Below are positions 1-11,904 of a stretch of DNA of 64,000 bases, piece after piece. The translations under genes and the position numbers were made by a program. The DNA comes from Toxorhynchites rutilus septentrionalis (taxonomy: Eukaryota; Arthropoda; Insecta; Diptera; Culicidae): positions 51,288,285 through 51,352,284 of the forward strand of contig NC_073745.1 of assembly GCF_029784135.1 (NCBI RefSeq), written 5' to 3'. A model generated the notes under the pieces. The model worked only from the letters and a program-made list of their open reading frames with translations, made no database searches and was not told the DNA's origin. The first letter of the stretch is position 1, and each line of letters begins with the position of its first letter.

Positions 1-59
1 ATTCGTTGTATATATATATACATTCTGCCATAATAATGAATATAGAACACTATTTTCAG

Positions 60-545
60 CGAAAACAATTAATATGCTGTTCATGGGCTCGAGGAAAGCT
101 GATGCGAAACCACTTCTTTGTCAGCGTGAGTGCTTGAAGCACGTGCGTTTGCTAGGTGGTGGCGAATATGATTTTGATATAAATAATGTAAGCATTTTTC
201 TGTATCATATATACATTACTGAAATGTAGAATAGTGTAATTTAATCGTATACGAATACATTCAGTGTCCTGCCTGGGTAGAGAAAAAAGCCGACAGAAAG
301 TGTCGTATCTGCGATCGGCAGTCGCTCGTTCACGCTGACTGCATCAACTGTAATCTGGAACTCTGTGAGTTCTGTGGAATCAGTTGCAACTATTGCCCGG
401 AGAAAATCTGTATGAACTGCGTCAATATTTTGTGAGTACTGGTATTCTAGTAATTCAATTATATTATAATACCTGTTTGTAACCCTGCAGCAATTGCCGA
501 AGTTCAGATGTTCCTTGCTGTGAGCGGTGCAAAATCTTCAACTGA
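60..545 (+). CDS. Siva: Siva-like zinc-finger protein, 3' exons (partial)
   Basis: Three exons with consensus splice sites: 60..187 (acceptor AG at 58-59, donor GTAAGC at 188), 265..431 (donor GTGAGT at 432) and 491..545, stop TGA at 543-545. Frames join without a stop to give about 115 residues. The exon starting at 60 reads KTINMLFMGSRK, the counterpart of the FEKTKRLLFLG segment of vertebrate Siva. The rest is a cysteine-rich tail of closely spaced CxxC pairs (CRIC, CINC, CEFC, CNYC, CMNC, CCERC) ending in KIFN, as in the Siva C-terminal zinc-binding region. Vertebrate Siva is a pro-apoptotic adaptor that binds TNF-receptor-family tails; its insect role is inferred from family only. The N-terminus lies upstream of the window. 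Assigned from motif memory, not by a search. Confidence 0.75.
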
Positions 546-618
546 CCGCTTTGGACATGCTGTGCTGTTAAAAATAGTTGTTCTGCAATAATTTTTGTTA
601 TATAGAGGATAATACGTT

Positions 619-624
619 AATAAA
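619..624 (+). terminator. Polyadenylation signal of the Siva-like gene
   Basis: AATAAA, 74 bases after the TGA stop codon, in an AT-rich 3' UTR. Confidence 0.7.
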
Positions 625-625
625 C

Positions 626-2287
626 TGGTTGTAAGCCATACAGGGGATCATTTTATATTTTGACTACCATCATTTCTATGCCGGGGCTAAGTTTACGAAA
701 ATGATAAGACATATCGTTAAATTAGAAGATTTAACATGCCAAAATGTATAGTTTTGAATTTTACAAAATAATAACATAATATCTCGATTCATATTTCGCA
801 TGGGAGAACTGGGGGATACGGACAGGTTAAGAAGAACTACGCTTGTATTTGTGGAAAATTAGGTTTTCGAAAACCTCAACGAACAGTTAATGTACTATTC
901 GATCAGAAGTTCATTGTCGAATCACCGAAAATTTCACAACGAGAATGATTTGCTAGTCCCAAGCGTCATTCTGTGTGTTCTTTGTGCAATTTGGTTGGTT
1001 CAGGTCAATCACGGAGAGCAACTACGAATTGTACAGTCTACCCAAGCTCAAGCTCAAGCTCGATCAGAAGTTCATTGCTTGTGAGATGAATAATTTTATT
1101 CAACTGGGAAATAAAATTATCATTCGAAAGTCTGAATTAATCCACATAGAATTGATTTCGCGTATTTGTCATACCACATGCTTATTTTTACACTTGACGA
1201 TTTTATTTCCGATGTTCCGCGTCTAAAATGGGAAATAAAATCGCCAGGTGTAAAAATCACTCAATGGATTTGGAAGATGGGTTTAGACTAGTGATATATT
1301 CATGTGAAGAAATATGAGAATTATTGAAATCGCATCAATCGTTTACACTAGCGCGAACATATATAATAAATATTTTCATATTTCCGGTGGATTTATTCAA
1401 TTCAGGTTAATTTATTCACCTGAATTATCACCTTGAGAAATTCATCAGCGTTTACATATATTCCTACATTTATTCTATTCGTAGTAGTTATATATATTTC
1501 GAAGAAGTGTATCATGATAGTCCACCCGTTTACATCTATTTTTGAGTGAATAAATCCATCCATAGCTTAGCCCTAATATAAACGCGCCATTAGGAAAAGA
1601 ACAACAGAAAGAAATATAACTAACGTTTCACTGCCCGTCTTACATCCACTGGCAGCTGTCCGTTTTACCCCACCGGTACAATTTATTTGGGGAGAGGTGA
1701 GTGTGCAGAAATAACTCTGCATTACCCCTATTTTGCCAAGCGTTCGAAAAATCAAACAGCAACATTGATAATTTTTTATAGCTTTGGAAAGCAACCATTT
1801 GGTAAGGTTTTGGCATCAAATGATAGCTTAGTATATTAGCTACCACTTAGTATCAATTTCATTCAATTTTGCATAACTTTACTGGGTAATTAATTCGGCT
1901 TAAAGCAACTATGTGCGGGAAGTACATAACCTAACAAAAAAAACAAAACCTTATAAAATTCAAAAATATGTAAATATGTTACTTTGATGGAAGATCACAC
2001 ATTGTGATGTAGGGAAAAACCATAGGATTGAACCTCCTACAGGTAAAAAAGTAGGTTTTGGCCATTATTTTTATTTGGCGATTTTTTGTCATTTTCTGGA
2101 AAACGGAAGAAGGGAAAAAAATAATTCTTGAAGATATGGATTTCTGTAACGTCAATAATCAGAATAACACCAATGGCTTTTGTTAAAAAATATTTTTTAC
2201 TGCTTGCTCGTTAATGGGTTAACAAATACTTCGCATATACACACTCTCGGGAAAAAATGATAGATATGACGATTTTTTGTAAATACC
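626..2287. other. Gene-free AT-rich stretch
   Basis: Only short unsupported ORFs. It holds a strong imperfect hairpin at 1184..1257 (listed separately) and a weaker pair, GGATTTATTCA near 1389 and its complement near 1546, which might bound a short MITE of about 170 bp. Confidence 0.5.
1184..1257. repeat. Inverted repeat / hairpin
   Basis: Arms of 27 bp (1184..1210 and 1231..1257) match in inverted orientation with two mismatches around a 20-nt spacer. It could be a MITE remnant or the core of a foldback element. No TSD was recognised. Confidence 0.75.
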
Positions 2288-2297
2288 ACCAATTATG

Positions 2298-2564
2298 GAC
2301 GGCGCCAGTGGTTGTATGGTTAGCGTAACAGCCTCACAATCCGATCGGCCTGGGTTCAATCCCAGCTGGCGTCGTTGGGATTTTCTGAGGCGAAAAATCT
2401 CTGGTTACGTCTTCCTTCGGAGCGGAAGTAAAAGAAGTTGGCCCGGCTCATGAGTTGTTGAGTCTGATAGGTAGGAACAGGTGGAGTCGCCTCCCTGATG
2501 TCGGTGATTGGCACTAAAAGTGGCGGAAATAGGCCGACGAAAAATAAGCGAAGATAAAAAAAAA
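2298..2564 (+). mobile_element. tRNA-derived SINE with 10-bp TSD
   Basis: The 5' head folds partly like a tRNA: 7-nt ends GGCGCCA and TGGCGTC pair with one G-T wobble, an A-box-like GGTTGTATGGTTAGCG follows, and the T-arm CTGGG-TTCAATC-CCCAG is perfect (B box). The anticodon arm is degenerate, so it is not a working tRNA gene. About 190 bp of non-tRNA body follow, with an A-rich tail. ACCAATTATG flanks it exactly at 2288..2297 and 2565..2574, showing retroposition. The style resembles mosquito Gecko/Feilai SINEs; the family name was not verified. Confidence 0.85.
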
Positions 2565-2574
2565 ACCAATTATG

Positions 2575-3274
2575 AGTCTTTTTTCCGAGCGAATTATTCA
2601 TACATATCACGAGATAACAATGGTTAACAAATGTCAAACCAACCAATATAAACCAAACGTCGGTTCAACGTTAGTTGACCATATACCATATACATATAGT
2701 CAAAATGATTCAAAACAATTTACCTTTATTTTTGCTATATTTTTTTTATTACTTAAATACGCTATAGGCATATTACCAACTTTTCGCTAGTAGAAAATAA
2801 ATTAAACTATATACGCTGTATTACTCTTTTACGCGATTTTTTTCCATGAATTTTTTACGCGATTTTCTTGAAATTACGCGATCTACCTATCGTCACCTTG
2901 GTGGGAAGAGAAACTCTGCCAGTGCGTGCTGATGAAGGGGCAATCTTTTTTTACGCGATTTTCTCAAAATTACGCGATGTTTTTTTTTGCGTGCACGTAT
3001 CAGCTACACTGAGAGAAATAATTAGTAAATATAACGAATTTTTTGGTAAATACTACCAATCTATAGTCATTTTCGACCGTACTAATAAACACATATGTCA
3101 AGCCGAACCATGATTCGGAAGCCCAATATCGGCTACATTTTCTCGCCGAAAATGCACGTATCAGAATTATATCCTTATTATACCTCTGTATTGCCTTATG
3201 GGAACAATGAAAATGGTTAATACGCGCTTTTCTCACCAATTTTCAGATATGACAATATCCAAGCTTATACCAGG
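2575..3274. other. Gene-free stretch
   Basis: AT-rich with no supported gene. The motif TTACGCGATTTTTT recurs in direct repeat at about 2832, 2860 and 2952, a short degenerate repeat. Confidence 0.4.
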
Positions 3275-3726
3275 GACAGACATACAGCTGTACTTGCGCT
3301 GTAAGAGTACAGCGTTGTACAGGTACTATCGTACCATGACAGACATACTTTGGTTGTACATTGTACCGTATGTCAAACTGACAATCAGAAATTTTTCCAA
3401 TTTTCACCACATATTTCAATGAAAAAGGTTTTTATTTAGTGTCTAAACTATCAAACACAACAAACAAGTTTCCAATCTGAGTTATTAACTCAAGAGAAAG
3501 TCAATGAAAAGAATATTTACCAAGTGTTTTGATTCAGTTTGTTCATGCTACCCACCACTAACCATTTGTGGCGCTGCGCACAGTACAACTGTAGCCATGT
3601 ACAGCGGTAAAATAGGTCAGTACAGGTACAGCGATTGTACCGAGTTGCTTGCATGGTTCTAGCGCTGTACATGGTGACAGACATACAATTTTCGAAGTAC
3701 AACGGTAGTACAGCTGTATGTCTGTC
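3275..3726. mobile_element. MITE-like element with perfect 20-bp TIRs
   Basis: GACAGACATACAGCTGTACT at 3275..3294 is the exact reverse complement of 3707..3726. The GACAGACATAC motif recurs inside both ends (about 3340 and 3675), and GTAC-containing repeats are dense near both ends, a subterminal repeat pattern typical of DNA transposons that bind their transposase repeatedly. There is no transposase ORF in 452 bp, so it is non-autonomous. No clear TSD was found and the superfamily is undecided. Confidence 0.75.
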
Positions 3727-4221
3727 ATAAGTATTACTAATGTTATCGAGTAAAATATACTAATCTCTGGTAGGGATGCGGGTTTGTTGACAATATGTAC
3801 AAAAAATTTGTACATTCTACTAATTTTGCATTACAAAATGTATTTAGTAGTTTTCGACCGAGGATTTTTCTAAGGGTATCTAACGCAAAACGTAAACGAT
3901 CGGTGAGGCATCTGGATGTTGTTTATGAACTATGAAAATGATGATAATGTAACTTAAAACTCAAACACAAATCACGTATATTTTACTTCCGGACTTTCCA
4001 AGGTAGTTCTCACATGCAGGAACCATGCATTTTCCAACTTGTTTTTGATTGTGCTCTCGAATTTCCTTTTTTGATTCAACCATTGCCAACGTTTATGTAG
4101 TTTTCACTACTGAAAGAGGTAGGAATATGCCATGTTATATATGAAATTGCGCAGAATTAATTTTCTTCCAAACTCATCGCAATCGAATCTTTTATGACTA
4201 TAACATTGTAATTTATAGAGA
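3727..4221. other. Gene-free stretch
   Basis: AT-rich sequence with no supported gene and no recognised repeat. Confidence 0.4.
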
Positions 4222-5164
4222 GAATTGACGAATTTACGTTGAATTTACAACCAGATGGCGCAGCGAGTAAAATGAAGATGTTTTGTTTTTTTGGTATGAA
4301 CTTCGTTCAAATTTTTTAGAAAAATTAGAATTTATCTTTAAATTTTCCGGTTTCATGTATACTTTCCACGCTGAAAAGGTTAGAAAATCATCATTTTACA
4401 ATGTGCTACGTATATTACGAGGAATGGCTTGTTATAAGTATTGTAACTTGAATTTTTTTGAACTAAGTAAACGACGAATAGGGTGTTTTGCGCTAAAAAT
4501 ACTGAAAATTCTTCTCGTATCGGCCCTTACATAATCAATGATATCAGCCAATTTGACATGATATCGATTTCTTCGCAATTATCCATAGTATCAATAACCG
4601 GTATGCATCATCAAACCTAAAATTTTCGAAGATTATCTATGACTTTGGTAAAATCGCTTGTTGAAACCATCGGCAATATACAAAACAATAATTTTCTAAC
4701 CATATACTGACGACATTTAGTGGCTGAAATGAATCTAAATAAAAATAAAATTAATAATTACGACCGAATCGCGCTTTTCAGTGCGTAAAATAAACAAACA
4801 CCCTCACTTTTGTAGTTCTGAGCTCTAATGTAGGTGTCTTCTTCTTCTTCAATGGCACTAACGTTCCTAGAGGAACTTCGCCGTCTCAACGTAGTATTAC
4901 TTACGTCATTTTTATTAGTACTTAGTTGAGATTTCTATGCCAAATAACACGCCTTGAATGCATTCTGAGTGGCAAGCTCTAGAATACGCGTGATCATAGT
5001 GCAAGTCGGAGGAAATTTCTTTGACGAAAAATTCCCCCGACCAGAACGGGAATTGAACCCGAACACCCGGCATGTTAGTTATGACGCTAACCACTCGGCC
5101 AAGGGAGCAAGGGAGCATGTAGGTGTCGCATGAGCTGATTCAGCTTTGCGTAAATTCGTCAATT
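4222..5164. repeat. Possible TIR element enclosing a SINE
   Basis: AATTGACGAATTTACG at 4222..4237 is the reverse complement of 5149..5164. A SINE (4839..5116) has landed inside it, so the undisturbed element would be about 650 bp. Only the ends support it; there is no coding capacity and no verified TSD. Confidence 0.45.
4839..5116 (-). mobile_element. Feilai-like tRNA-derived SINE with 11-bp TSD
   Basis: On the minus strand the head reads GGCCGAGTGGTTAGCGTC (A-box region) and then GGGTTCAATTCC (B box), the two internal RNA polymerase III promoter boxes. A conserved body and a GAA-repeat tail follow (TTC repeats at the left edge). ATGTAGGTGTC flanks it at 4828..4838 and 5117..5127. A second member of the same family lies at 56160..56427. 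Similarity to Feilai is from memory. Confidence 0.9.
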
Positions 5165-5492
5165 ACAAACCTTCCATAAACTCACAGTGCAAAATTTAAA
5201 ACCATCATCAATTTCACCGCAGCGCCGCCTGGGTGTAGATTTGTATGTTAGATCGCCAATCCTGTGCAGTAAAATGTATGAATTCGCGATGACAGCGATG
5301 ACAGTGGTACAGTGTCGACGTTTGGTGACGACTTTCAATTAGAGGCCATAATTTGGGTCCCAAACTCGTTAGTGTAATCTCTATCAGATTAGAAGGCTCG
5401 AAGTTAGTTTTAAAATGTTAAAATCTGAATGAAAAATTTCACACCATGTTATTTATTATATGAAACACGTATTTCTTACTTTTATTTAACCA
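5165..5492. other. Gene-free stretch
   Basis: No supported gene. The segment around 5290..5365 (GACAGTGGTACAGTGTCGAC onward) also occurs near 13060..13105 and, inverted, near 26625..26690, so it belongs to a dispersed repeat. Confidence 0.5.
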
Positions 5493-6353
5493 CTAGCTGA
5501 CTCGGCAAACTTCGTCCCGCCCAAATATTCATTCTTCGTAATCACATCCACGTTTTCTTACTAAGCGCACGTTCATGAGTCCAATCGCAGAATTGTTCAT
5601 TGATTGATCTTCTAATCTACGCTGTAAAATTATTGTTTCCTATAAAATTTCAGTACTTCTACCAAAACTCGACATTATAATATCAGATTATTTTCAAACG
5701 CAATTCTCGTGCAAGATTTTTCATCCACTTGCAAATAACATGTTTCTCCGTTACATTGAATAAATGTTTAATACAGAAAATATGATAGAATGAAGACAGC
5801 CCTAAATCGGACAATTCCTTTCTCAAATTTTGCTCTTATCAACACATTCGGCGATCCATTTTTATTTATATAGATAGAAGACGATATAGGAGTGCGTTTT
5901 ATAACGTTCAATGTCGTTACCGCAAAAATCAAGTGGACTAATAATGCTTGTCAATGTGTAATTGTAGAACACGTGTGAATTGAATTTTTCGAATTTTGGC
6001 ATGTTTGGTTGGAATATGTGCATTATTTTTATGGGACCCTCTCTCCTTTCCAGAGTAGGAAGAGGTGTCATACCATCATAGAAACATTTCTCGTACTCAA
6101 AAACCCTCACATCTCAAATTTGGCTCCATTTGCTTGATAAGTTCTCCAGTTATGCAGAAATTTGTGTTTCATTTCTATTGCAGCCCCCCCTTAGAAAGGT
6201 GGGAGGAGTCTCGAAGTATCATAAGAACCTTCTCCGACCCCAAAAATCCCTACATACCAATTTTCATGTTGATCGGTTCAGTAGTTTCCGAGTCCATAAG
6301 AATCAGACAGACAGACAGACAGAAATCCATTTATATATATATATATATAGATT
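5493..6353 (+). repeat. Dispersed repeat family B, copy 1 (CTAGCTGAC...TATAGAT)
   Basis: Begins CTAGCTGACTCGGCAAACTT and ends in a GACA-rich stretch followed by TATATATAGAT. It contains one unit of a roughly 110-130 bp module (CTGCATAACTC, TTTCTATGATGG, C-rich run). Related copies lie at 14100..14585 and 26850..27917 (inverted) and 57416..58012 (direct). No intact ORF. Class not decided: the ends resemble a repeat common in insect genomes. Confidence 0.7.
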
Positions 6354-6459
6354 TGTCTATAAATTTCCAACATTGTTACTGAGTCTTTTAATTTAATATA
6401 AAGTTGTCTTCTAAAACATTTTTCGCATGAGATTTTTTAACACATGCAAAAAAATGGGT

Positions 6460-6960
6460 GGGTTATATCTATGATATAAGCGTAAGGTTGACGTGAGAAT
6501 ATCGTTGGCTTAGTAATTATTGTTCTTATTGATTGAAATATTGATTTAATGAAACAATTATCAAATTCAATTGAATTAAACTAAAAAATTTGAACAAACG
6601 CCATGCAAAGCAAGGCTTGATTTTGTTGACTGTGTTAGGGAACACATTTCGATGTAAACAGAAGTTCCCCCAAATACTAATTTCCCCCAGGCACTTGATT
6701 TTGATGGCTGTGTTAGGGAAACCATCAATCGGGCCGAACAAAACGAGACAGTTAGGGCGTTTAGATAGCACTTGATACTTTACAGTTATTCAATTGCTTA
6801 TCTCTGGAAAAAAAACATTCCATTAACTGTGATACATGCGTAGAAATATTTCCTATCAATTGATACAAACATCCTTCCGTTCTATTAAGCAATGTTCGAG
6901 TTATAAGCTTTCCAAATTTTTCATTTTTTCGTGTATGTACTGTGTTTAGGTTTTCATTTT
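6460..6960 (+). repeat. Repeat family A, partial copy
   Basis: Starts GTGGGTTATATCTATGATAT then AAGGTTGACGTGAGA, matching the left end of the fuller copy at 35690. Contains the family's internal GTGTTAGGGAAACA units (about 6630 and 6710) and the tail AGGCGTTTAGATAGC..TTATTCAATTG. The right terminus is lost. Confidence 0.65.
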
Positions 6961-7989
6961 ACCCCAGAAATTTCCAGACATTTCCGCCCCGGGTGCGAAA
7001 GCTCCATTCGACGCCACGGGGTGCAAAAAATCGACTGTTTTGTATTATAAGATTTTTTTTTACTTCGGTCGCGAGAAATAATGTTTTCCCTATGTATTTT
7101 ATACGAAGTAAGATTCTGTTGAAATTTAATTATTTTTAAGCAGATGCAAAATCATCTTTGTAATCACACCAACTGTTAATCAAATATTGCATGATAGAAC
7201 ATCTCAAACTTTAGATTTTTATGATTGAATTACTTTTTTCCTGTAGTTTTGCCGTTTCAGGTTACCACAATTCGCCCACCGTGCGAGTTTCTCATATGGC
7301 CTTGTTCTCACTGCAGCGGGGCGTCAGCGTGGCGTGGGCGAGGCGTGTGATGCTTACGATCAGGGATGGTAAAAAATCACATTCAACGATCAATGAATAA
7401 GTATATCCCTCTAGTCGGATGTTTTTAAATCACCCCCAGCAGGCGAGGCTCTTTTATTCTTCATATGTACACAGAGAGAATACTTGGAACGGTGAGCTAC
7501 CAAGATCTCAAAAAAGAAATATGAGAGCGGAATCCCAACTGCTTGCACTCTCGAAGCATTACTTCTACTACTCAGGTTTTATCGTGAGTGCAAGCCACAA
7601 ACGATTAATCCCATTCCATAGAGCGGATGATGAGTTCTTGATCGGAAAGTGTAACAAGAGACGATCAACTGAAATCTTACGACACTCATCGAGGGATTTT
7701 TAATTCTCTATTGCACTGTCCGCAGTGAGTGGCTGACTCAGTCTCGTGTCGATTTTATTTTGCTGTCGTCTCCCGCCCGATAAACAGCAGACGGGTAATG
7801 GATGCAATTGATTAATTTTATTACGAGCAGATTTGGGCGAATCTCATCCCGCCCAAAATCGTTTTTAGATTCCAATAATTCTGAACATTCACATTTCTCT
7901 CCAAATAATTTTTCCAACAGTAATTCAATTAGTAACTTCACGAAACACCTTTCGAATTCGATTGAATTTCAGACCCTTTTTTATTTTGT

Positions 7990-8500
7990 AGATAAAACGG
8001 ATCACATATTTGATTAATTCAATTCTGTGTGGTTACGTTCTTCGTTGCGAATAAATGTAATGAAATAGTATGGACGTATGATATTCATGTATCGTGGACT
8101 TCCGATATATGTGGCAGTAGATTTGTCGAACGACTAATGTTTTTTTATATCCCTTCAAACTTGTTGCATCTCTCAAGTGTACATACTGCTTTGACCGCAG
8201 ATTTGCATGGTAGAATCTGGTTAATTTCAGGTATTCAGTCTTCATATTGTCGAATGAATACTGTTGGAACAATAGGTATCGCAGCAAATGATTATCAACA
8301 TCTTACCTTATCATCAAACGGTATGCGAATAATTTCAGTGAACTGACGGCATTGGAATATATGCTTAGTGAGGACCACACAATTATTATCAGAGCGAATA
8401 AACGTCCGACTGGAAGTCATGAACATCAATTCAATGTGCCCAAGATAAATTTATCCTTTGAAGGTCATTAACCTTTCTAAAGATGATCAGATGGAATATA
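7990..8500 (+). repeat. Repeat family A, internal fragment
   Basis: The stretches around 8030 (ACGTTCTTCGTTGCGAATAA), 8165 (GCATCTCTCAAGTGTA) and 8276 (GTATCGCAGCAAATG) match the same order of blocks in the copies at 15165.. and 35881..36180. Ends not seen. Confidence 0.6.
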
Positions 8501-9796
8501 TTCCAATGTCGTCTGGAATAACCTGTCCAACACCTTATGATCGTAATATTGTTTTTGCTATTATTCTGATGTTTCATAACACGGCACTCTATTGATTATT
8601 CGCCGAAAATGAATAAAAAATATCCTTGAAGTTAGCCTACGGTTTTAGTAGCAGTGCAATATGGTGAGCCAGTCTCAGGATAAGAAAACATTTAAAAATA
8701 AAGCTTTTTTTTTGAATGAATCAATAGTAAAACAAAACGTCAAAAAATATTCAGCTTTGTGATAGCAGATAATCATTATACATTTGAGTTGTATGAGTAT
8801 TCCATTCCCCCACAAACTGTGGATAGTCTATCTGCATACAAATTATGTAGAGTGCCACAATCCAGAAAAATTATGAGCAAATATTTACGTGCTTAAACAA
8901 AAAAACACATGTTGACATATTTGCGCTAATTTATGTTTTTTTATTAATTCAAGGTAATCAAGGTCTTTTCTAGACACCAGTTTACTCGGCCCCGAAAAAA
9001 GTGGTCTGTATTTGGGCAGGCGGAAAAATATATCTCGCAAGACCACGTGTTCGATGTCGTAAAAGCCTTGGCCAATAACGCATTTACATTAACTCATAAA
9101 ATTAGTGATTTGAGAGGGATTATTGTTTGTAGTCTCTTGATTAATTTAAACACCATCTGAGAAATCCTCCGTGAAACATGAAACATTAAAGTCGTCCTAT
9201 CTGCTGTAGCGCATTTTTTTTATTTTACCCAGTTTCATCGAAGTAAACGCGCTCGGAAAGGAAAATTGAACGCCCGGATGAGAGAGCGAGAATCGTACGT
9301 CATAGAGACACTCATTCCCATGGAGCAAATTCTTGTTAGGAGTTGAAAGCAAAACGAGGAAGGAGAGTAACTCAATTATTCGAACTAGTTTCAGTCTAGC
9401 AATGCTTTGGTCAACTCAGAGTTACCAAGAGAAAATCATTTGGTTATGATGGGTGAGGATTAATAGTTAGTCGCAGTTTGCACAGATTACGATCTGTGCA
9501 GTTTGCGATTAATCGTAAATCACATCATGCTCCCTTGTTTTCCATCCTTGCTTACGATTAATCGTGTGTGTTCTTACCGATGTGTTCACACCAGACTGAC
9601 GTGTCATGAGCGTTTCTCTCTTGCATATGTTTGTTTGTAGTAGTGACATAATTTTAATTTTTCGCGTTTTTTTAGTTTTTACGTTTTTCACCGTCCGATT
9701 TTAGTCCCGGTTTGTCCAACGATGTTGGAATATTTAAAAATAAACCAATTTTCATTCTTTCATTCAAAAATACACATTGACGATTTGTATAAAACA

Positions 9797-9853
9797 TCTT
9801 AGAGGCGAATGAACTGAAAAGTTTAAAGCCTCTTTAATCCAACATCATCATCA
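9797..9853 (+). mobile_element. 57-bp hairpin micro-retroposon with 12-bp TSD
   Basis: TTGTATAAAACA flanks it exactly at 9785..9796 and 9854..9865. The insert has a core starting TTAGAGGCGAATGAACTG and ending GCCTCTT, then a simple tail with ATC repeats. The core folds as AGAGGC/GCCTCT (6 bp), an internal loop, then AACT-GAAA-AGTT with a GNRA tetraloop. The same core sits at 44392..44444 and 47251..47303 with its own 11-bp TSD. Either a miniature SINE or the 3' end of a larger retroelement. Confidence 0.8.
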
Positions 9854-9986
9854 TTGTATAAAACACGCCGAAGACACGCCGCTGGCACGGTGCAATGTGA
9901 GTGAATTAAAATGTCGTTGCGAGAAGTGAACACGCCCCGCTCACGCCACGTTGACACCCCGCTGCAGTGAGAACATGGCCTAATAA

Positions 9987-11904
9987 TTAGACAATCTGAC
10001 GTCTCAGAACCAGACTGTCATGACATTTCCAATCGTTTTGCCCCTCGACGAAATCAACTGTGGCTGTGGCTGGAGGAGCACTGCCATAATTCAAATCCGT
10101 CAGATTTCATTAAACATTAAATTAGCGAATGAACCAGACAAAAAAAAACAGTGCATCATTCAGCAATAGGAAACGACGACAATTTACGGTAGATAGTGAG
10201 ACGTATACATCCTTTTCTCGAGCAAGACGTTACGGCTGCGAATTGTGCACATTACTCCTGGAAGGGTGATTCAATCTCTACAAGGCGCACTTTGATTTGT
10301 CCTTTCTCGAGCCTTGGGGGTTTGGTTTTGTTTTGCGGCATTCAGCTGGAACAGCGGAGAAAACCTGTAAAACATGTAAGTCTATTTTTTCCCCTGCTAT
10401 CCAACGAATAAGTTGACGTCATGTATATGTATATTTGCTGCTACCAGGGGCCTCATCGAAGGGGGAGGAGAGTGCGTGATTCGAAGTGTTTTACAGTCTG
10501 CCCGTGTTTCGATGTGTTCCGATATGTAATTAGTTTCGTCACCGATAGTGGATAACTAACAACGGCAAACGTGTTACTAATCACGAAGGATAGTTCCTGG
10601 GGCAGTTCGTGGTATGTCGGGTTAGGCGGTGGGAAACGCCTATTGCAAAATGAAACAGCAAATGCTGTTTATCAATGGAATGTGTAGACATTATTAATTA
10701 CGCCGCCGAGTGCCTTGCTGGAGTGTGGGAGGAGGCCCTTTGTTGGTACACTTTATGGTCTACATCAAAACGGCGACGCTGATGCTAAGGAATTTTCCTG
10801 CCCCTGCTGCGACTAATCTCGGCCCGGACGGAGCTGAGGTATGGAAAACAAAGAAGTTCAGTGTATTCTCCTTATTCTCCTTCTCTTGTCAATTGACCTT
10901 GTCATATCACCGATTGTTGTTGTTTTGTTTGTTCATTCTTCGCTGCATATGTGCCGTATGTGACGATTGCCACTAACAACTTTGTGTAAACATACGAATC
11001 AGCGAGCGGAGCGTAATGTCTGGAGACCAACTTCGAATGCTTTCTTGCGGTGTGTGCAGCTGTGTGTGGTGGAAATATGGTTGTAATTGATATAGGTTCA
11101 GTTTTCCCCTCTACCGGAGCATGTATGACTCATGCAAACTCGGCTCTCTATTGATTTTCAAGGACCTCGTGATCCTTTCTAAGTAAAACTACTGAAAGAT
11201 GTTACTTAGAATTGCAGAACCAGTCTTACCGAATAATTCTTCTGAATTGAATATTGAATGTTTTTCAGGCAATGGGAAAATAGCACAAACAAAAAAAACA
11301 GAAAACAATATCTTAAACAATCTTCACTTATGACACAATGTTTCCTGATCGCTAGATAAGTCAGGGACAGTAATTTACTCTTTTGTTTTCTTACTTATAA
11401 TCAAGACTATCATTTCAGTAAGCACACATCCGTCATTTGTGTGGTCTCCGTAATTTCAGCATCTGCCACAACGATGCTATCAGCATATCAGTGCGACTCG
11501 AATGCCTGCCTTGCTGAAACGTGCTCATATCTATCTACGAAAGTCGCGATGGTGACTCGTCGAAATTGAATTAACTGTACACAATTTCACATCGTTGAGA
11601 GGGTCATTGCATTTGTCCAGTTCCGCAGCGCTTGAAATGTGTGTTTTCCACGAGTGATTTTTGTAGTCCAGCATTAGTTTGAAAGTAAATCCAGATTTTG
11701 ACGAAATATTATTTTCATCCAGAGCATCTTGTATAGATGTTGCACGATCAATTAGATCCCCTCAGCTATAGAATGATGATAGACGTTAACGTTCTCTGTG
11801 ATGTCATCAATCATTTAGATTATGATTCAGTATTAGACGGGAGAGTCCATGCACTGACAATTAACCGGTTTTATATTTATGATTTTTACATTATTCTAAA
11901 AAAA
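9987..11904. other. Gene-free stretch, about 1.9 kb
   Basis: No ORF here shows a family motif or convincing splice sites. No repeat copy was recognised. GC is slightly higher around 10200..10850 than in its flanks. Confidence 0.4.

Larger units (their letters stand above)
7298..9980. mobile_element. 2.7-kb element with 51-bp GC-rich TIRs
   Basis: 7298..7348 and 9930..9980 are inverted copies over 51 bp with 5 mismatches. They start GGCC(T/A)TGTTCTCACTG and carry several GGCGTG-type repeats, strikingly GC-rich against AT-rich surroundings. The interior has no recognisable transposase. It holds a partial family A repeat (about 7990..8500), a short hairpin at 9480..9499 and the hairpin micro-retroposon at 9797..9853. 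Non-autonomous; superfamily unknown. Confidence 0.75.

Noticed and set aside
2298..2372. A functional tRNA gene
   Set aside because: Acceptor and T-arm fit, but the anticodon arm does not pair, and a 10-bp TSD and a long tail mark it as a SINE head.
9480..9499. GCACAGAT/ATCTGTGC hairpin as a regulatory structure
   Set aside because: An 8-bp palindrome in AT-rich DNA is expected by chance over 64 kb, with nothing else to support it.
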